From contig NZ_CP109031.1 in the NCBI RefSeq assembly GCF_036226925.1, forward strand, positions 5,332,001-5,396,000: 64,000 nucleotides of DNA, in the 5' to 3' direction. This stretch comes from Streptomyces sp. NBC_00659. Lineage in GTDB: Bacteria > Actinomycetota > Actinomycetes > Streptomycetales > Streptomycetaceae. Both the position numbers and the translations under genes were made by a program. The first letter of the stretch is position 1. The number at the start of each line of letters is the position of its first letter. Under the pieces are notes generated by a model, which saw nothing but the letters and a program-made list of their open reading frames with translations, made no database searches and had not been told where the DNA came from. Positions 16,361 through 26,634 of this stretch are shown piece by piece.

Positions 16361-17524
16361 ATGGGTCCCCATCCTGCGGTCGCGGCGATACGCCTGGCGG
16401 TCCGCCGCGTACTCCACGACATCCTGACCGAGCAACCGCCCGCCCACGACACCCGGCGCACGCCCGCACGCGGTGCCGCGCGCCCCTGCGCGCCCGACGC
16501 GGAACGCGTCCCCGCCCCCGGAACGCGGCGCAGCGTCGCCGCTCCCGCACGCGCCCCGCACGACCAGACCCGCACGAGCGCCCGGCCCCGTCCCGGCGAG
16601 GACGTCGCCCCGGCGCCGCTCGTGCTCGTCGCCTGCTCCGGCGGCGCCGACTCCATGGCGCTCGCCTCCGCCCTCGCCTTCGAAGCCCCCAAACTCGGCA
16701 TCCGCGCCGGTGGCGTCACTGTCGACCACGGTCTGCAGCCCGGCTCCGAGCTGCGCGCCGACGAAGTCGTGCTGCGCCTCACCGAGCTGGGGCTCGCCCC
16801 GGCCGAGTCGATCGCCGTCACCGTCGGCCGCGACGGAGGCCCCGAGGCCGCCGCGCGTGACGCCCGGTACGCCGCCCTGGACTCCGCCGCCGAACGCCAC
16901 GGCGCCACCGCGATCCTCCTCGGCCACACCCGCGACGACCAGGCCGAGACGGTCCTGCTCGGCCTCGCCCGCGGCTCCGGCATCCGCTCCCTGTCCGGAA
17001 TGGCCGCGGTCTCGGGGGCCGACGGCCGCTACCGCCGTCCCTTCCTGCACCTGGACCGGCAGACCGCCCGCAAGGCGTGCATGGTCCAGTCGCTGCCCGT
17101 CTGGGACGACCCTCACAACGCCGATCCGGCCTACACCCGCTCCCGGCTCCGCCACGAGGGTCTGCCCGCCCTCGAGAAGGCCCTGGGCAAAGGAGTCGTC
17201 GAGGCTCTCGCCCGTACGGCCCAGCTCTCCCGGGACGATGCCGACGCCCTCGACGCGTGGGCCAGCCAGGCGGAGGCGTCCGTACGCGACGCGGCCGGCC
17301 TTCTGGAGTGCGCCAAGCTCTACGCCCTGCCGCCCGCCGTACGCCGCCGGATCCTGCGCCGCGCGGCGATCGAGGCGGGTGCTCCGGCCGGTTCGCTGTT
17401 CGCCCGGCACATCGAGGAGATCGACCGGCTGATCACCGGATGGCGCGGTCAGGGGGCCATCAATCTCCCGGGCAAAGTCGTCGCCCAGCGCCAGGGTGGC
17501 AGACTGGTGATTCGGCAAGGCTGA
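16361..17524 (+). CDS. tilS: tRNA(Ile)-lysidine synthase
   Basis: A 387-aa ATP-dependent enzyme that converts C34 of the CAU-anticodon tRNA(Ile) to lysidine, so that AUA is read as Ile. The PP-loop SGGADS lies at residues 93-98; VDHGLQPGS and [20 protein letters not shown] follow as in TilS. In most homologues the PP-loop is within the first ~40 residues; here a Pro/Arg/Ala-rich segment of about 55-60 residues (roughly 27-85) separates the N-terminal helix from the catalytic core. The ATG at 16361 follows GAAGG. The gene is followed by hpt, the usual tilS-hpt-ftsH order. Confidence 0.95.
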   Translation: MGPHPAVAAIRLAVRRVLHDILTEQPPAHDTRRTPARGAARPCAPDAERVPAPGTRRSVAAPARAPHDQTRTSARPRPGEDVAPAPLVLVACSGGADSMALASALAFEAPKLGIRAGGVTVDHGLQPGSELRADEVVLRLTELGLAPAESIAVTVGRDGGPEAAARDARYAALDSAAERHGATAILLGHTRDDQAETVLLGLARGSGIRSLSGMAAVSGADGRYRRPFLHLDRQTARKACMVQSLPVWDDPHNADPAYTRSRLRHEGLPALEKALGKGVVEALARTAQLSRDDADALDAWASQAEASVRDAAGLLECAKLYALPPAVRRRILRRAAIEAGAPAGSLFARHIEEIDRLITGWRGQGAINLPGKVVAQRQGGRLVIRQG

Positions 17525-17689
17525 AACCGGACCCTGCACCGGGGCCGCTCACGCGGCTCCCCGGGACCCCTTCACTCGGGTCGCGGGCGGTCCGAACGGC
17601 CGCGCGGGAGAGCCGAAGGGGACCGTCGCCGGTTACATGGCGCCCTGTAGGTGACGAGCCCAAAAAAGTGGGACGGACGACCGAAAGTG

Positions 17690-18250
17690 ATGCGGGTGGA
17701 CGCGAAAGACATGGGCACCGACCTCAAGTCGGTGCTCATCACCAAGGAAGAGATCGACGCGAAGCTGGTCGAGCTGGCCGCGAAGATCGACGCGGAGTAC
17801 GCGGGCAAGGACCTGCTGATCGTCGGGGTGCTCAAGGGTGCCGTGATGGTCATGGCGGACCTCGCGCGTGCGCTGTCCACCCCCGTCACGATGGACTGGA
17901 TGGCCGTGTCGTCGTACGGCGCGGGCACCCAGTCCTCCGGCGTGGTGCGGATCCTCAAGGACCTGGACACCGACATCAAGGGCAAGCACGTCCTGATCGT
18001 CGAGGACATCATCGACTCCGGGCTGACCCTGTCCTGGCTGATCTCCAACCTCGGCTCCCGCGAGCCCGCCTCGCTCAAGGTGTGCACGCTGCTGCGCAAG
18101 CCGGACGCGGCCAAGGTCGCGATCGACGTGGAGTGGGTCGGCTTCGACATCCCGAACGAGTTCGTCATCGGCTACGGCCTGGACTATGCCGAGAAGTACC
18201 GCAACCTCCCGTTCGTCGGTACGCTCGCGCCTCACGTCTACGGCGGCTGA
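17690..18250 (+). CDS. hpt: Hypoxanthine phosphoribosyltransferase
   Basis: A 186-aa purine-salvage enzyme converting hypoxanthine (and guanine) plus PRPP to IMP (GMP). The PRPP-binding signature [14 protein letters not shown] is intact, as are [13 protein letters not shown] and [23 protein letters not shown], the base-specificity region. ATG at 17690 (preceded by GAAAG) is chosen because homologues begin MRVDAKDMG; an in-frame GTG at 17651 would add 13 residues. It lies between tilS and ftsH. Confidence 0.96.
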   Translation: MRVDAKDMGTDLKSVLITKEEIDAKLVELAAKIDAEYAGKDLLIVGVLKGAVMVMADLARALSTPVTMDWMAVSSYGAGTQSSGVVRILKDLDTDIKGKHVLIVEDIIDSGLTLSWLISNLGSREPASLKVCTLLRKPDAAKVAIDVEWVGFDIPNEFVIGYGLDYAEKYRNLPFVGTLAPHVYGG

Positions 18251-18424
18251 GCCGCACTGTTCCTGAGGGCGACTCAGTCGGATCGGTCCTCGTGGGACGG
18301 ATCGGGAACCCCAGCGGGTTTCGCGCCGTTGGAGCATGCGTGGACGGGATTGCCAGCAGTCCCCTGCGGCTTCGGGTGACAATGCTGGGGTACCGTCCGA
18401 AGAACAGTCTTTATCAAACTCACT

Positions 18425-20488
18425 ATGGCAGGAGGGACGGGGCGGCTCCGCTCCGTATGGATGGACGTGAAGCGATACTTCCGTGGGCCGGTCATGTGGA
18501 TCGTGCTGGCCGTCCTTGCCGTGGTCGTGTTGATGCAGGTCGTCGGTTCGTCCGGCGGCTACAAGACGGTGGACACCGGCCAGGTCGTCAAGGCGATCAA
18601 TGACAACCAGGTCGAGTCGGCCAAGATCACCACCGGTGACGAGCAGGTCATCAAGGTCTCGCTGAAGGACGGCGAGAAGGTTGACGGCAGCTCGAAGATC
18701 CAGGCGAGCTACATCGGCGACCAGGGCGTGACCCTGGCCAACACACTTCAGAACAAGTACGAGAACAAGCAGATTCCGGACGGCTACACCGTTTCGCCGT
18801 CCAAGCAGAACCCCTTCGTGGGCATCCTGCTGTCCCTGCTTCCCTTCGTCCTCATCGTCGTCGTCTTCCTGTTCCTGATGAACCAGATGCAGGGCGGCGG
18901 CTCCCGGGTCATGAACTTCGGGAAGTCCAAGGCGAAGCTCATCACCAAGGACACCCCGAAGACGACGTTCTCGGACGTCGCGGGCTCGGACGAGGCCGTC
19001 GAGGAGCTCCAGGAGATCAAGGAGTTCCTCCAGGAGCCGGCGAAGTTCCAGGCCGTCGGCGCGAAGATCCCCAAGGGCGTCCTGCTCTACGGGCCTCCTG
19101 GTACGGGCAAGACGCTGCTCGCACGCGCCGTCGCGGGCGAAGCCGGCGTTCCCTTCTACTCGATCTCCGGTTCCGACTTCGTCGAGATGTTCGTCGGTGT
19201 CGGTGCCTCGCGAGTCCGTGACCTGTTCGAGCAGGCCAAGGCGAACGCCCCGGCGATCGTCTTCGTCGACGAGATCGACGCGGTCGGCCGTCACCGCGGC
19301 GCCGGCCTCGGCGGCGGTCACGACGAGCGCGAGCAGACCCTCAACCAGCTGCTCGTCGAGATGGACGGCTTCGACGTGAAGGGCGGCGTCATCCTGATCG
19401 CCGCCACGAACCGGCCCGACATCCTCGACCCGGCCCTCCTGCGCCCCGGCCGCTTCGACCGCCAGATCGCGGTCGACCGCCCGGACATGCAGGGCCGTCT
19501 GGAGATCCTCAAGGTTCACCAGAAGGGCAAGCCGGTCGCTCCGGACGTCGACCTGTCCGCGGTGTCGCGTCGGACCCCCGGCTTCACGGGCGCCGACCTG
19601 GCGAACGTGCTGAACGAGGCGGCGCTGCTCACCGCGCGCAGCAACCAGAAGCTGATCGACAACTCCATGCTGGACGAGGCGATCGACCGTGTGGTCGCGG
19701 GCCCGCAGAAGCGGACCCGGATCATGTCGGACAAGGAGAAGAAGATCACCGCGTACCACGAGGGCGGCCACGCCCTGGTCGCGGCGGCTTCCCCGAACTC
19801 CGACCCGGTCCACAAGATCACGATCCTCTCGCGAGGCCGTGCTCTCGGCTACACGATGGTCCTGCCGGACGAGGACAGGTACTCCACGACGCGCAACGAG
19901 ATGCTGGACCAGCTCGCGTACATGCTGGGCGGCCGCGCGGCCGAGGAGCTCGTCTTCCACGACCCGACCACCGGTGCCGCGAACGACATCGAGAAGGCCA
20001 CGGCCACCGCTCGTTCGATGGTCACGCAGTACGGCATGACCGAGCGTCTCGGCGCGATCAAGTTCGGCGGCGACAACACCGAGCCCTTCCTGGGCCGGGA
20101 GATGTCGCACCCGCGCGACTACTCGGAAGAGGTCGCCGCGCTCGTCGACGAAGAGGTCAAGAAGCTCATCGAGAACGCGCACAACGAGGCCTGGGAAATC
20201 CTGGTCGAGAACCGCGACGTCCTCGACGCGCTGGTGCTCCAGCTGCTGGAGAAGGAGACGCTGAGCAAGGAGCAGATCGCCGAGGTCTTCGCTCCCATCG
20301 TGAAGCGCCCGGCCCGCCCCGCGTGGACCGGCTCCTCCCGTCGTACCCCGTCCACCCGCCCGCCGGTGCTCTCCCCCAAGGAGCTGTCGCTGACGAACGG
20401 GGCGAACGGATCGACGGCGGCCATCGCCACCGCCACGGAGTCCGTCCCGGTCACGGAGACGGCCCCGGAGGACCGCACCGACAGCTGA
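18425..20488 (+). CDS. ftsH: ATP-dependent zinc metalloprotease FtsH
   Basis: A 687-aa membrane-anchored AAA+ protease that extracts and degrades membrane and regulatory proteins as a hexamer. Two transmembrane segments (about residues 22-40 and 132-152) bracket a short external domain. Walker A is GPPGTGKT (223-230), Walker B IVFVDEID (278-285), the second region of homology ends in RPGRFDRQI, and the protease zinc site is HEGGH (445-449). The C-terminal ~80 residues are Thr/Pro-rich and probably disordered. ATG at 18425 is given; the in-frame ATG at 18461 (MDVKRYFRG) is an equally credible start, since neither has a well-spaced ribosome site. A strong terminator follows. Confidence 0.96.
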   Translation: MAGGTGRLRSVWMDVKRYFRGPVMWIVLAVLAVVVLMQVVGSSGGYKTVDTGQVVKAINDNQVESAKITTGDEQVIKVSLKDGEKVDGSSKIQASYIGDQGVTLANTLQNKYENKQIPDGYTVSPSKQNPFVGILLSLLPFVLIVVVFLFLMNQMQGGGSRVMNFGKSKAKLITKDTPKTTFSDVAGSDEAVEELQEIKEFLQEPAKFQAVGAKIPKGVLLYGPPGTGKTLLARAVAGEAGVPFYSISGSDFVEMFVGVGASRVRDLFEQAKANAPAIVFVDEIDAVGRHRGAGLGGGHDEREQTLNQLLVEMDGFDVKGGVILIAATNRPDILDPALLRPGRFDRQIAVDRPDMQGRLEILKVHQKGKPVAPDVDLSAVSRRTPGFTGADLANVLNEAALLTARSNQKLIDNSMLDEAIDRVVAGPQKRTRIMSDKEKKITAYHEGGHALVAAASPNSDPVHKITILSRGRALGYTMVLPDEDRYSTTRNEMLDQLAYMLGGRAAEELVFHDPTTGAANDIEKATATARSMVTQYGMTERLGAIKFGGDNTEPFLGREMSHPRDYSEEVAALVDEEVKKLIENAHNEAWEILVENRDVLDALVLQLLEKETLSKEQIAEVFAPIVKRPARPAWTGSSRRTPSTRPPVLSPKELSLTNGANGSTAAIATATESVPVTETAPEDRTDS

Positions 20489-20527
20489 GTCCGCTCGGCT
20501 CCGGGCGCCTCAGCAGGCCCGGAATGG

Positions 20528-20570
20528 ATGCCGCGCCCCCCAGGTTCTAGCCTGGGGGGCGCGGCATTTT
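20528..20570 (+). terminator. Strong intrinsic terminator after ftsH
   Basis: Perfect 17-bp arms 20528-20544 (ATGCCGCGCCCCCCAGG) and 20551-20567 with a 6-nt TTCTAG loop and a TTTT run at 20567-20570, 40 nt after the ftsH stop. Confidence 0.95.
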
Positions 20571-20632
20571 CGTGTGCCCGCACCTTTTGGACGCGTCGAG
20601 GCACGCGCAGGATGCACAGGAACGAGGACCAG

Positions 20633-21238
20633 ATGACCGACCCCGTGACGCTGGACGGCGAGGGCGTGATCGGCGAGTTCGACGAGAAGCGCGCCGAGAA
20701 CGCCGTACGGGAGCTTCTGATCGCGGTCGGCGAGGACCCGGACCGCGAGGGCCTGCGAGAGACACCCGGACGGGTCGCGCGGGCGTACAAGGAGATATTC
20801 GCGGGCCTGTGGCAGGAGCCGGAGGACGTGCTGACGACGACGTTCGACCTGGGCCACGACGAGATGGTCCTGGTGAAGGACATCGAGGTCTTCAGCACGT
20901 GTGAACATCACCTGGTCCCGTTCCGGGGTGTCGCGCACGTCGGCTACATCCCGGCGACCAGCGGCAAGATCACCGGCCTGTCCAAGCTGGCCCGCCTCGT
21001 CGACGTCTACGCCCGGCGCCCCCAGGTGCAGGAGCGGCTGACGACACAGATCGCCGACTCCCTGATGGAGATCCTGGAGCCGCGCGGTGTGATCGTGGTC
21101 ATCGAGTGCGAGCACATGTGCATGTCCATGCGCGGCATCCGCAAGCCCGGTGCGAAGACCATCACGTCGGCGGTGCGCGGACAGCTGCGGGACGCCGCGA
21201 CCCGCAACGAGGCGATGAGCCTGATCATGGCCCGCTAA
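20633..21238 (+). CDS. folE: GTP cyclohydrolase I
   Basis: A 201-aa enzyme of type IA converting GTP to 7,8-dihydroneopterin triphosphate, the first step of folate synthesis. Zinc ligands are visible in [10 protein letters not shown] and [11 protein letters not shown]; the [23 protein letters not shown] block is the family signature. ATG at 20633 follows GAGGA. It is separated from ftsH by a strong terminator and is convergent with the folP-folK operon, whose enzymes act later in the same pathway. Confidence 0.97.
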   Translation: MTDPVTLDGEGVIGEFDEKRAENAVRELLIAVGEDPDREGLRETPGRVARAYKEIFAGLWQEPEDVLTTTFDLGHDEMVLVKDIEVFSTCEHHLVPFRGVAHVGYIPATSGKITGLSKLARLVDVYARRPQVQERLTTQIADSLMEILEPRGVIVVIECEHMCMSMRGIRKPGAKTITSAVRGQLRDAATRNEAMSLIMAR

Positions 21239-21328
21239 GGGCCGCCCCAGGCAGACTCCGGCCCGCGCCGGGCGATCCACCGAACCGATCCGGACGACAC
21301 CCGCGGGGACTTCGCGCCCGGTGCCGGA

Positions 21329-21817
21329 CTACGTCACCGGGGCCGTCCCGTCGCGGTGCTGGTCGTCGTCCTCCGGGAGCCTGCAGACGCGTTCCAGGAA
21401 GAAGGCGGCCGCTATCACGCCGATTCCGGCGAGGACGGAGAGGCCGGCGTAGATGGCCTGGTCGCGGCGGGCGGGGTCCTCCAGCCATCCCAGGAGGAAG
21501 ACGCCGGTGCCGCCGTACATGCCCGCCACCAGGGCGGCCACCAGGGCGCTCGCCTGACCGAAGACGACCGCGCGGGCGGCCATCAGCGGATCGACGCCCT
21601 TGGCGCCGGGGCGGCGCTCGCGCTGGGCCTTGAGGCGGGCGCGCAGCGACAGGGCCGTGGCGAGGAGGACGATCGCGATCAGGGCGAGGACGATGGGGGC
21701 GGCCAGCGGGACCCGGGGAAGTGTGCCCACCGCGTTCCACAGGCGGGCGCCCGCCCAGGACAGCACTCCGGCCACCACGAACACGGCAGCCAGTGTCCTG
21801 ATCCGCAGCTGTTTCAC
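21329..21817 (-). CDS. DUF3180 membrane protein
   Basis: A 162-aa protein with four predicted transmembrane segments (about residues 8-25, 38-58, 80-100 and 120-142), matching the actinobacterial DUF3180 family that is usually encoded at the end of folate operons. GTG at 21817 follows GAAGGGG. It is 73 nt downstream of folK on the same strand. The function is unknown; the steady linkage to folK/folB/folP suggests a membrane role tied to folate or simple operon hitch-hiking. Confidence 0.85.
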   Translation of the reverse strand: MKQLRIRTLAAVFVVAGVLSWAGARLWNAVGTLPRVPLAAPIVLALIAIVLLATALSLRARLKAQRERRPGAKGVDPLMAARAVVFGQASALVAALVAGMYGGTGVFLLGWLEDPARRDQAIYAGLSVLAGIGVIAAAFFLERVCRLPEDDDQHRDGTAPVT

Positions 21818-21890
21818 GTTGCCCCTTCGGTAGCCCGCGTGCGGCCGGGCCCGTGTCGGGGCCGGCCAGTGGTCGTCTTGACCTTAACGA

Positions 21891-22502
21891 CTACTCGGGC
21901 AGCCGGAGTTCCAGGTCGGCGCGGGCCGTGACACCGTCCCGGGTGATGGTGTCGAGGAGCCGGGCGACGGCGCCGTGGCCGGCGAGCTGTGCCTCGGGAT
22001 CCACGTCGTGCCAGGGGGCGAGGACGAAGGCTCTCTCGTGGGCGCGGGGGTGAGGGAGGGTCAGCACCGGGTCGTCGGAGACGACATCGGCGTACGCCAC
22101 GATGTCCACGTCGATCGTGCGCGGGCCCCAGCGCTCGTCCCGTACGCGGTGGAAGGCCTCCTCGACCGCGTGGGCCCGCTCCAGGAGCGAGGACGGCGGG
22201 AGGGTGGTCCTGAGCACCACGACCGCGTTCAAGTACGAGGGCTGGCTGCCCGGTTCGACGCCCCACGGCTCGGTCTCGTAGACGGGGGAGACCGCTTTGA
22301 CCCGGACGCCCGGGGTGTCCTCCAGGGCGTCGACGGCTCCCTGGAGGTTCTCCAGGCGGTTGCCCAGGTTCGAGCCGAGGGAGATCACCGCGCGCTTGGG
22401 GTTGCTCAGGGTCGTGTCGGCGGCGTCGACCTGCTCGACCACGGAGGCGGGCACCGGCTGGACGGTCGGGTCGCTCTGACCCTCGGTGAAGGACGTGGTC
22501 AT
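21891..22502 (-). CDS. folK: 2-amino-4-hydroxy-6-hydroxymethyldihydropteridine diphosphokinase
   Basis: A 203-aa HPPK that pyrophosphorylates 6-hydroxymethyl-7,8-dihydropterin in folate synthesis. The core begins at ISLGSNLGNRLENL (about residue 38) and contains YETEPWG, ERWGPRTIDVDIV (the metal/ATP signature) and LPHPRAHERAFVL. The first ~35 residues are a disordered extension. The ATG at 22502 overlaps the folB stop by 4 nt (ATGA), so translation is coupled. Confidence 0.96.
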   Translation of the reverse strand: MTTSFTEGQSDPTVQPVPASVVEQVDAADTTLSNPKRAVISLGSNLGNRLENLQGAVDALEDTPGVRVKAVSPVYETEPWGVEPGSQPSYLNAVVVLRTTLPPSSLLERAHAVEEAFHRVRDERWGPRTIDVDIVAYADVVSDDPVLTLPHPRAHERAFVLAPWHDVDPEAQLAGHGAVARLLDTITRDGVTARADLELRLPE

Positions 22503-22858
22503 ACTCGGCTCCGGATGATCGTGACGGTCACGTCGTCGAAGGGGACCGTGATGGGCGCGTCCGGTTTGTGGACGCAGACCTCGACCTCCTGGACCCCGTC
22601 GTGCTTGAGACACGTCTGGGCGATGCGCTCGGCGAGCGTCTCGATGAGATCGACCGGCTCCCCCTCGACCACGGCGACGACCTCTTCCGCCACGATGCCG
22701 TAGTGCACGGTCTTCGCCAGGTCGTCGTCGGCCGCGGCCGGGCGGGTGTCCAGGCCCAGCGTCAGGTCCACGATGAAGGTCTGGCCCTCCTCGCGCTCCT
22801 TCTGGAAGACGCCGTGGTGCCCGCGGGCCTTGAGGCCGCGCAGCGCGACACGATCCAC
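22499..22858 (-). CDS. folB: Dihydroneopterin aldolase
   Basis: A 119-aa enzyme splitting 7,8-dihydroneopterin to 6-hydroxymethyl-dihydropterin and glycolaldehyde. ARGHHGVFQKEREEGQ holds the conserved G-x-x-x-x-E/Q-R region, and VDLIETLAERIAQTCL and VHKPDAPI carry the catalytic Glu and Lys. GTG at 22858 is chosen because AGGAG ends 8 nt upstream; another GTG three codons earlier overlaps that ribosome site. Confidence 0.96.
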   Translation of the reverse strand: MDRVALRGLKARGHHGVFQKEREEGQTFIVDLTLGLDTRPAAADDDLAKTVHYGIVAEEVVAVVEGEPVDLIETLAERIAQTCLKHDGVQEVEVCVHKPDAPITVPFDDVTVTIIRSRV

Positions 22859-22974
22859 GCGAATCACTCCTGCAATTGTCGGGGAAGGCCGTCGTACGCC
22901 GAATGCGGTCGGCACACCGGCCTCGAACGAATCTACCTGCGGGCACTGACAACGCTCGCCCGCGAGGACGGCGC

Positions 22975-23003
22975 CCCGGTGAAGGCCATAAGCCTTCACC
23001 GGG
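22975..23003 (-). terminator. Hairpin between the NTF2-like gene and folB
   Basis: 12-bp perfect arms 22975-22986 and 22992-23003 (CCCGGTGAAGGC) with a 5-nt loop, about 100 nt after the NTF2-like stop and 117 nt before folB. It may attenuate transcription between folP and folB; the 245-bp gap holds no gene. Confidence 0.65.
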
Positions 23004-23104
23004 CGTTTCCCCCGGGGAACGCTGCGGCTCACGGGCTGGTAGCCGCCCCTACCCCGGACCGGAGATTCCAATCACCTATTGGTCTCCCCGGGCCGCATAC
23101 CCAC

Positions 23105-23599
23105 TCAACCGGCGGTGTCCTCGTCTTCTTCCTCGTCGGACTCGGCCAGCACGGGGGAGGCGTGGTGGGACCAGAGTTTCCAGCCCTCGGGGGTACGGCG
23201 GAACACGTTCGTGGCGACGACCAGCTGACCGACGAGCGGGCCGAGCTCTTCCCCCTCGTCGGGCGCGGGACCGCCGCTGAGGATGTTCTCGGTGCAGGTC
23301 ACCAGGGCCGTGTCGCCGGACACGGAGACGCGCACGTCGGTGAGGAAGAACTGGATGTACTCCGTGTTCGCCATGATCAGCGCGTACGAGCGGAGCACCT
23401 CGCCGCGGCCGTTGAGGACGGGCCAGCCGGGGTGGACGCAGGACACGACCGCGCCCTCGCCCTCGAAGTCGTCGTCGGAGGTGTCCAGCGGGGCCAGCCA
23501 CAGCGAGGTCAGTTCCTCGAAGTCACCCCGTTCCATCGCCTCGTAGTACGCCGTGTTGGCGAGTTCGACCTGCTCGATGTCGGTACGGGGTGTGCTCAC
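23105..23599 (-). CDS. NTF2/SnoaL-like domain protein in the folate operon
   Basis: A 164-aa cone-shaped NTF2-like protein (DUF4440/SnoaL_3 type). ANTAYYEAMERGDFEELTSLW and VSCVHPGWPVLNGRGEVLRSYALIM are the standard motifs, with WKLWSHHASPV near the end and an acidic tail. GTG at 23599 overlaps the folP stop by 4 nt. The position between folP and folB is conserved in Streptomyces, but no enzymatic role in folate synthesis is established; it could be a small-molecule binding or accessory protein. Confidence 0.87.
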   Translation of the reverse strand: MSTPRTDIEQVELANTAYYEAMERGDFEELTSLWLAPLDTSDDDFEGEGAVVSCVHPGWPVLNGRGEVLRSYALIMANTEYIQFFLTDVRVSVSGDTALVTCTENILSGGPAPDEGEELGPLVGQLVVATNVFRRTPEGWKLWSHHASPVLAESDEEEDEDTAG

Positions 23600-24507
23600 C
23601 GGGCGCCCTCGACGGCCGGACCGCCGGCGGCGTCGGATGCCCCGCCGGTGCGGGCTCCCTCGACGGCGCGGGCGACCCGTACGGCGTCGGCGGTGGCCCG
23701 TACCTCGTGCACGCGGACCGCCCAGGCGCCCTGCCGGGCGGCGATCGCCGAGACGGCGGCGGTGGCGGCGTCGCGCTCGCGCGCGGGAGGCGGGGCGCCC
23801 TCGGGGCCGGCCAGGACGCGGCCGAGGAAACGCTTGCGGGAGGCGGCGACCAGCAGGGGGTGCCCGAGGCCGCGCAGGCGGTCGAGGTGGGCCAGGAGGG
23901 CCAGGTCGTGCTCGGGGTCCTTGGAGAAGCCGAGCCCGGGGTCGACGACGACGCGGTCGGGGGCGATGCCGCCCTCCAGGACGGCCTCCACGCGCGCGCG
24001 GAGTTCGTCGAGGACCTCGGAGACGACGTCCTCGTACGTCCCCTGGACGTTGCCACCCGCCAGGAGTCCGCGCCAGTGCATGACCACGAAGGGGGCGCCC
24101 GCGGCCGCCACGGCCGGGATCATCGCGGGGTCGGCGAGGCCGCCGCTGACGTCGTTGACGAGGGCGGCGCCCGCGGCGAGCGACCGCTCGGCGACGGAGG
24201 CGCGCATCGTGTCCACGGAGACGGTGACGCCCTCGGAGGCGAGGCCGCGGACGACGGGGATGACGCGCTTGAGCTCCTCGGCCTCGTCGACACGGGTGGC
24301 TCCGGGGCGGGTGGACTCGCCGCCCACGTCCACGAGGTCGGCACCCTCGGCGACCAGGCCGAGGCCGTGCTTGACCGCGGCCGTCGTGTCGAACCAGCGG
24401 CCGCCGTCGGAGAAGGAATCGGGGGTGACGTTCACGACCCCCATGACCGCGCAGCGGTCCCACGTCGGCAGTCCCGCGACTCGCCCGCGCCCGCGCTCAA
24501 TACTCAT
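23596..24507 (-). CDS. folP: Dihydropteroate synthase
   Basis: A 303-aa TIM-barrel enzyme joining 6-hydroxymethyl-dihydropterin pyrophosphate to p-aminobenzoate, the sulfonamide target. Signatures VVNVTPDSFSDGG (near residue 25) and DVGGESTRPGA (near 60) are intact; VVDPGLGFSKDPEHDLALL and ASRKRFLGRVL mark the C-terminal half. The last ~25 residues are an Ala/Gly extension. First gene of the minus-strand folate operon. Confidence 0.97.
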   Translation of the reverse strand: MSIERGRGRVAGLPTWDRCAVMGVVNVTPDSFSDGGRWFDTTAAVKHGLGLVAEGADLVDVGGESTRPGATRVDEAEELKRVIPVVRGLASEGVTVSVDTMRASVAERSLAAGAALVNDVSGGLADPAMIPAVAAAGAPFVVMHWRGLLAGGNVQGTYEDVVSEVLDELRARVEAVLEGGIAPDRVVVDPGLGFSKDPEHDLALLAHLDRLRGLGHPLLVAASRKRFLGRVLAGPEGAPPPARERDAATAAVSAIAARQGAWAVRVHEVRATADAVRVARAVEGARTGGASDAAGGPAVEGAR

Positions 24508-24606
24508 ACGTCCAGCCTAGGCCTCTTACGGGAGGCCTCATCGCCCCTTGACGGGCCCCGTGGCCTCCTCCGGTCCCGGGGGGCGGGACCGGCGGAGCCC
24601 GCCTGG

Positions 24607-26436
24607 CTACGCCGCCCTGATCCCTCGTTCCGTCGCCGCGTGGGCGCAGGGACGCGGGGCCGGTGCCCGGCGGCGCAGGATCCGGGGCAGGGCGAGGTTC
24701 ACGAAGCCCTCGGCCTGCATGGCGGCGAGGCCGATGCGGGGGAGGTCGCGGGAGGCGGCGTAGACCACGAAGCGCGGCTCCCAGCGCGGGCGGAACTTGG
24801 CGTTGAACTTGTACAGCGACTCGATCTGGAACCAGCGGGACAGGAACACGAGCAGTCCGCGCCAGGCGCGCAGCACCGGCCCCGCGCCGATCTTCTCGCC
24901 GCGCGCGAGCGCCGAGCGGAACATCGCGAAGTTGAGCGAGATCTTGTCGATGCCGAGGCGGGGTGACGCCTGGAGCGCCGCCACGATGAGGAGTTCGTTC
25001 ATACCGGGGTCGGCGGCGCGGTCGCGGCGCATGAGGTCGAGCGACACGCCGTCCGTGCCCCACGGGACGAAGTGCAGGACGGCCTTCAGATCGCCGTACG
25101 GGCCGGGCGGATCGTCGGCCTTGTGCGCCGTGGCGATCAGACAGTCGCCGTCCGACGGGTCACCGATCCGGCCGAGCGCCATGGAGAAACCTCGCTCGGT
25201 GTCGGTGCCGCGCCAGTCCTCCGCCGCGCGCCGTATCCGCTCCAGTTCGCCTTCGCCGAGGTCACGGATGCGCCGTACCCGGGTCTCGTAACCGGCGCGC
25301 TCGATGCGCTTGACCATCTGGCGCACGTTTCGCATCGCGCGCCCGGACAGGGAGAAATCCGCGACGTCCACCACCGCCTCGTCGCCGAGTTCGAGGGCGT
25401 CGAGGCCGGTTTCGCGGGTCCACACCTCGCCGCCGGTCTCGGAGCAGCCCATGACGGCGGGTGTCCAGGAGTGCGCCCTGGCCTCGTCCATGAAGCGCTC
25501 GATCGCGCCGGGCCAGGCCTCCACGTCGCCGATGGGGTCGCCGCTGGCGAGCATCACCCCGGAGACGACCCGGTAGGTGACCGCCGCCTTGCCGCTGGGC
25601 GAGAAGACGACCGCCTTGTCGCGGCGGAGCGCGAAGTGGCCGAGGGAGTCGCGGCCGCCGTGCCGGTCCAGGAGTCCGCGCAGCCGGGCCTCGTCGTCCT
25701 CCGTGAGGCGGGCGGCGGGGTGTTCGGGCCGGAAGGCGAAGTAGACGGTGGTGACGGCGGTGAGCCAGCCGAGCGCGCCGAGGGAGAAGGCGACGGTCCA
25801 GGACGTGGGTCCCGCGTAGTCGACGGGGCCCTCGAAGCCGACCAGGCCGTACAGGACGTGACTGATGCGGTCGGCCAGGCTCGGGTCGCCGATCATGCGG
25901 TCCTCGTGGACGCTGACGATGACGAGTCCGAGGACGAGGGAACCGGCGCCCATGAGAACGAAGTTGGCGAGCGCGCGCCAGCGGCTGCGTGGATCGGGCA
26001 GCGCCGCGAACTCGTCGCGGTGGCGCAGCAGCGGGGCGAGCAGCGCGGCCGAGATGACGACGCCGATCACCGAGTGGCGGTACGCGAACTGCGCGGCGGC
26101 ACCCGCGGGCAGCAGCAGGACCGCGGCGCGCCATGCCCGGCGCTTGCGGCGCCGCAGCCCGTGGGCGAGCAGCAGCAGGAGCACGCCGGCGCTGAGCGAC
26201 AGCGCCGCGGCGAAGGGCCCGAACGAGCCGGGCAGCACCTCGGCCAGGGCGTGCATACGGCTGTGACGGAAGCGCGGGAAGACGCCCGCAGCGATGTCCA
26301 GGAGCCCTACGAGGGTGCAGGCCCTGGCGATCAGGGCGGGGACGGCCTCCGGGCTCGGACCGCGCAGTACGCGCCGCGTCCGGCCTGTGCGGCCTGGAAC
26401 CCCACCCGACAATTCCCCATCTATCCTGACAGACAT
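24607..26436 (-). CDS. MprF-like phosphatidylglycerol lysyltransferase
   Basis: A 609-aa protein with an N-terminal membrane domain of about five or six segments (residues 35-245) and a C-terminal DUF2156/LPG-synthase domain (about 275-580). Motifs of that domain include SPSGKAAVTYRVVSGVMLASGDPIGD, GRAMRNVRQMVKRIERAGYETRVRRI and DLMRRDRAADPGMNELLI. Such enzymes transfer lysine or another aminoacyl group from charged tRNA to phosphatidylglycerol, lowering surface charge and resistance to cationic peptides. The membrane part is shorter than full MprF flippase (which has 14 segments), and no lysyl-tRNA synthetase domain is fused. ATG at 26436 is the start nearest the conserved region. Divergent from a membrane-anchored esterase. 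Confidence 0.88.
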   Translation of the reverse strand: MSVRIDGELSGGVPGRTGRTRRVLRGPSPEAVPALIARACTLVGLLDIAAGVFPRFRHSRMHALAEVLPGSFGPFAAALSLSAGVLLLLLAHGLRRRKRRAWRAAVLLLPAGAAAQFAYRHSVIGVVISAALLAPLLRHRDEFAALPDPRSRWRALANFVLMGAGSLVLGLVIVSVHEDRMIGDPSLADRISHVLYGLVGFEGPVDYAGPTSWTVAFSLGALGWLTAVTTVYFAFRPEHPAARLTEDDEARLRGLLDRHGGRDSLGHFALRRDKAVVFSPSGKAAVTYRVVSGVMLASGDPIGDVEAWPGAIERFMDEARAHSWTPAVMGCSETGGEVWTRETGLDALELGDEAVVDVADFSLSGRAMRNVRQMVKRIERAGYETRVRRIRDLGEGELERIRRAAEDWRGTDTERGFSMALGRIGDPSDGDCLIATAHKADDPPGPYGDLKAVLHFVPWGTDGVSLDLMRRDRAADPGMNELLIVAALQASPRLGIDKISLNFAMFRSALARGEKIGAGPVLRAWRGLLVFLSRWFQIESLYKFNAKFRPRWEPRFVVYAASRDLPRIGLAAMQAEGFVNLALPRILRRRAPAPRPCAHAATERGIRAA

Positions 26437-26634
26437 CGCATCCCGTGGTTCCGCGAGAGACCGTGAATCCGGCGCCATTCCGGCATCCGGCGACATTGCG
26501 CCCTCTAGGACGGTGTCTTGGGGAGACAGGTTCACTCCCTTCAGGAAAGCCGGTTCAAAAGGCAAGGAAAGTCCAGGGCAAGCGCTCGCCAATGGGTGGG
26601 ACGGCCGGGACGGAAAGCGCAGGCGGAACAGCTC

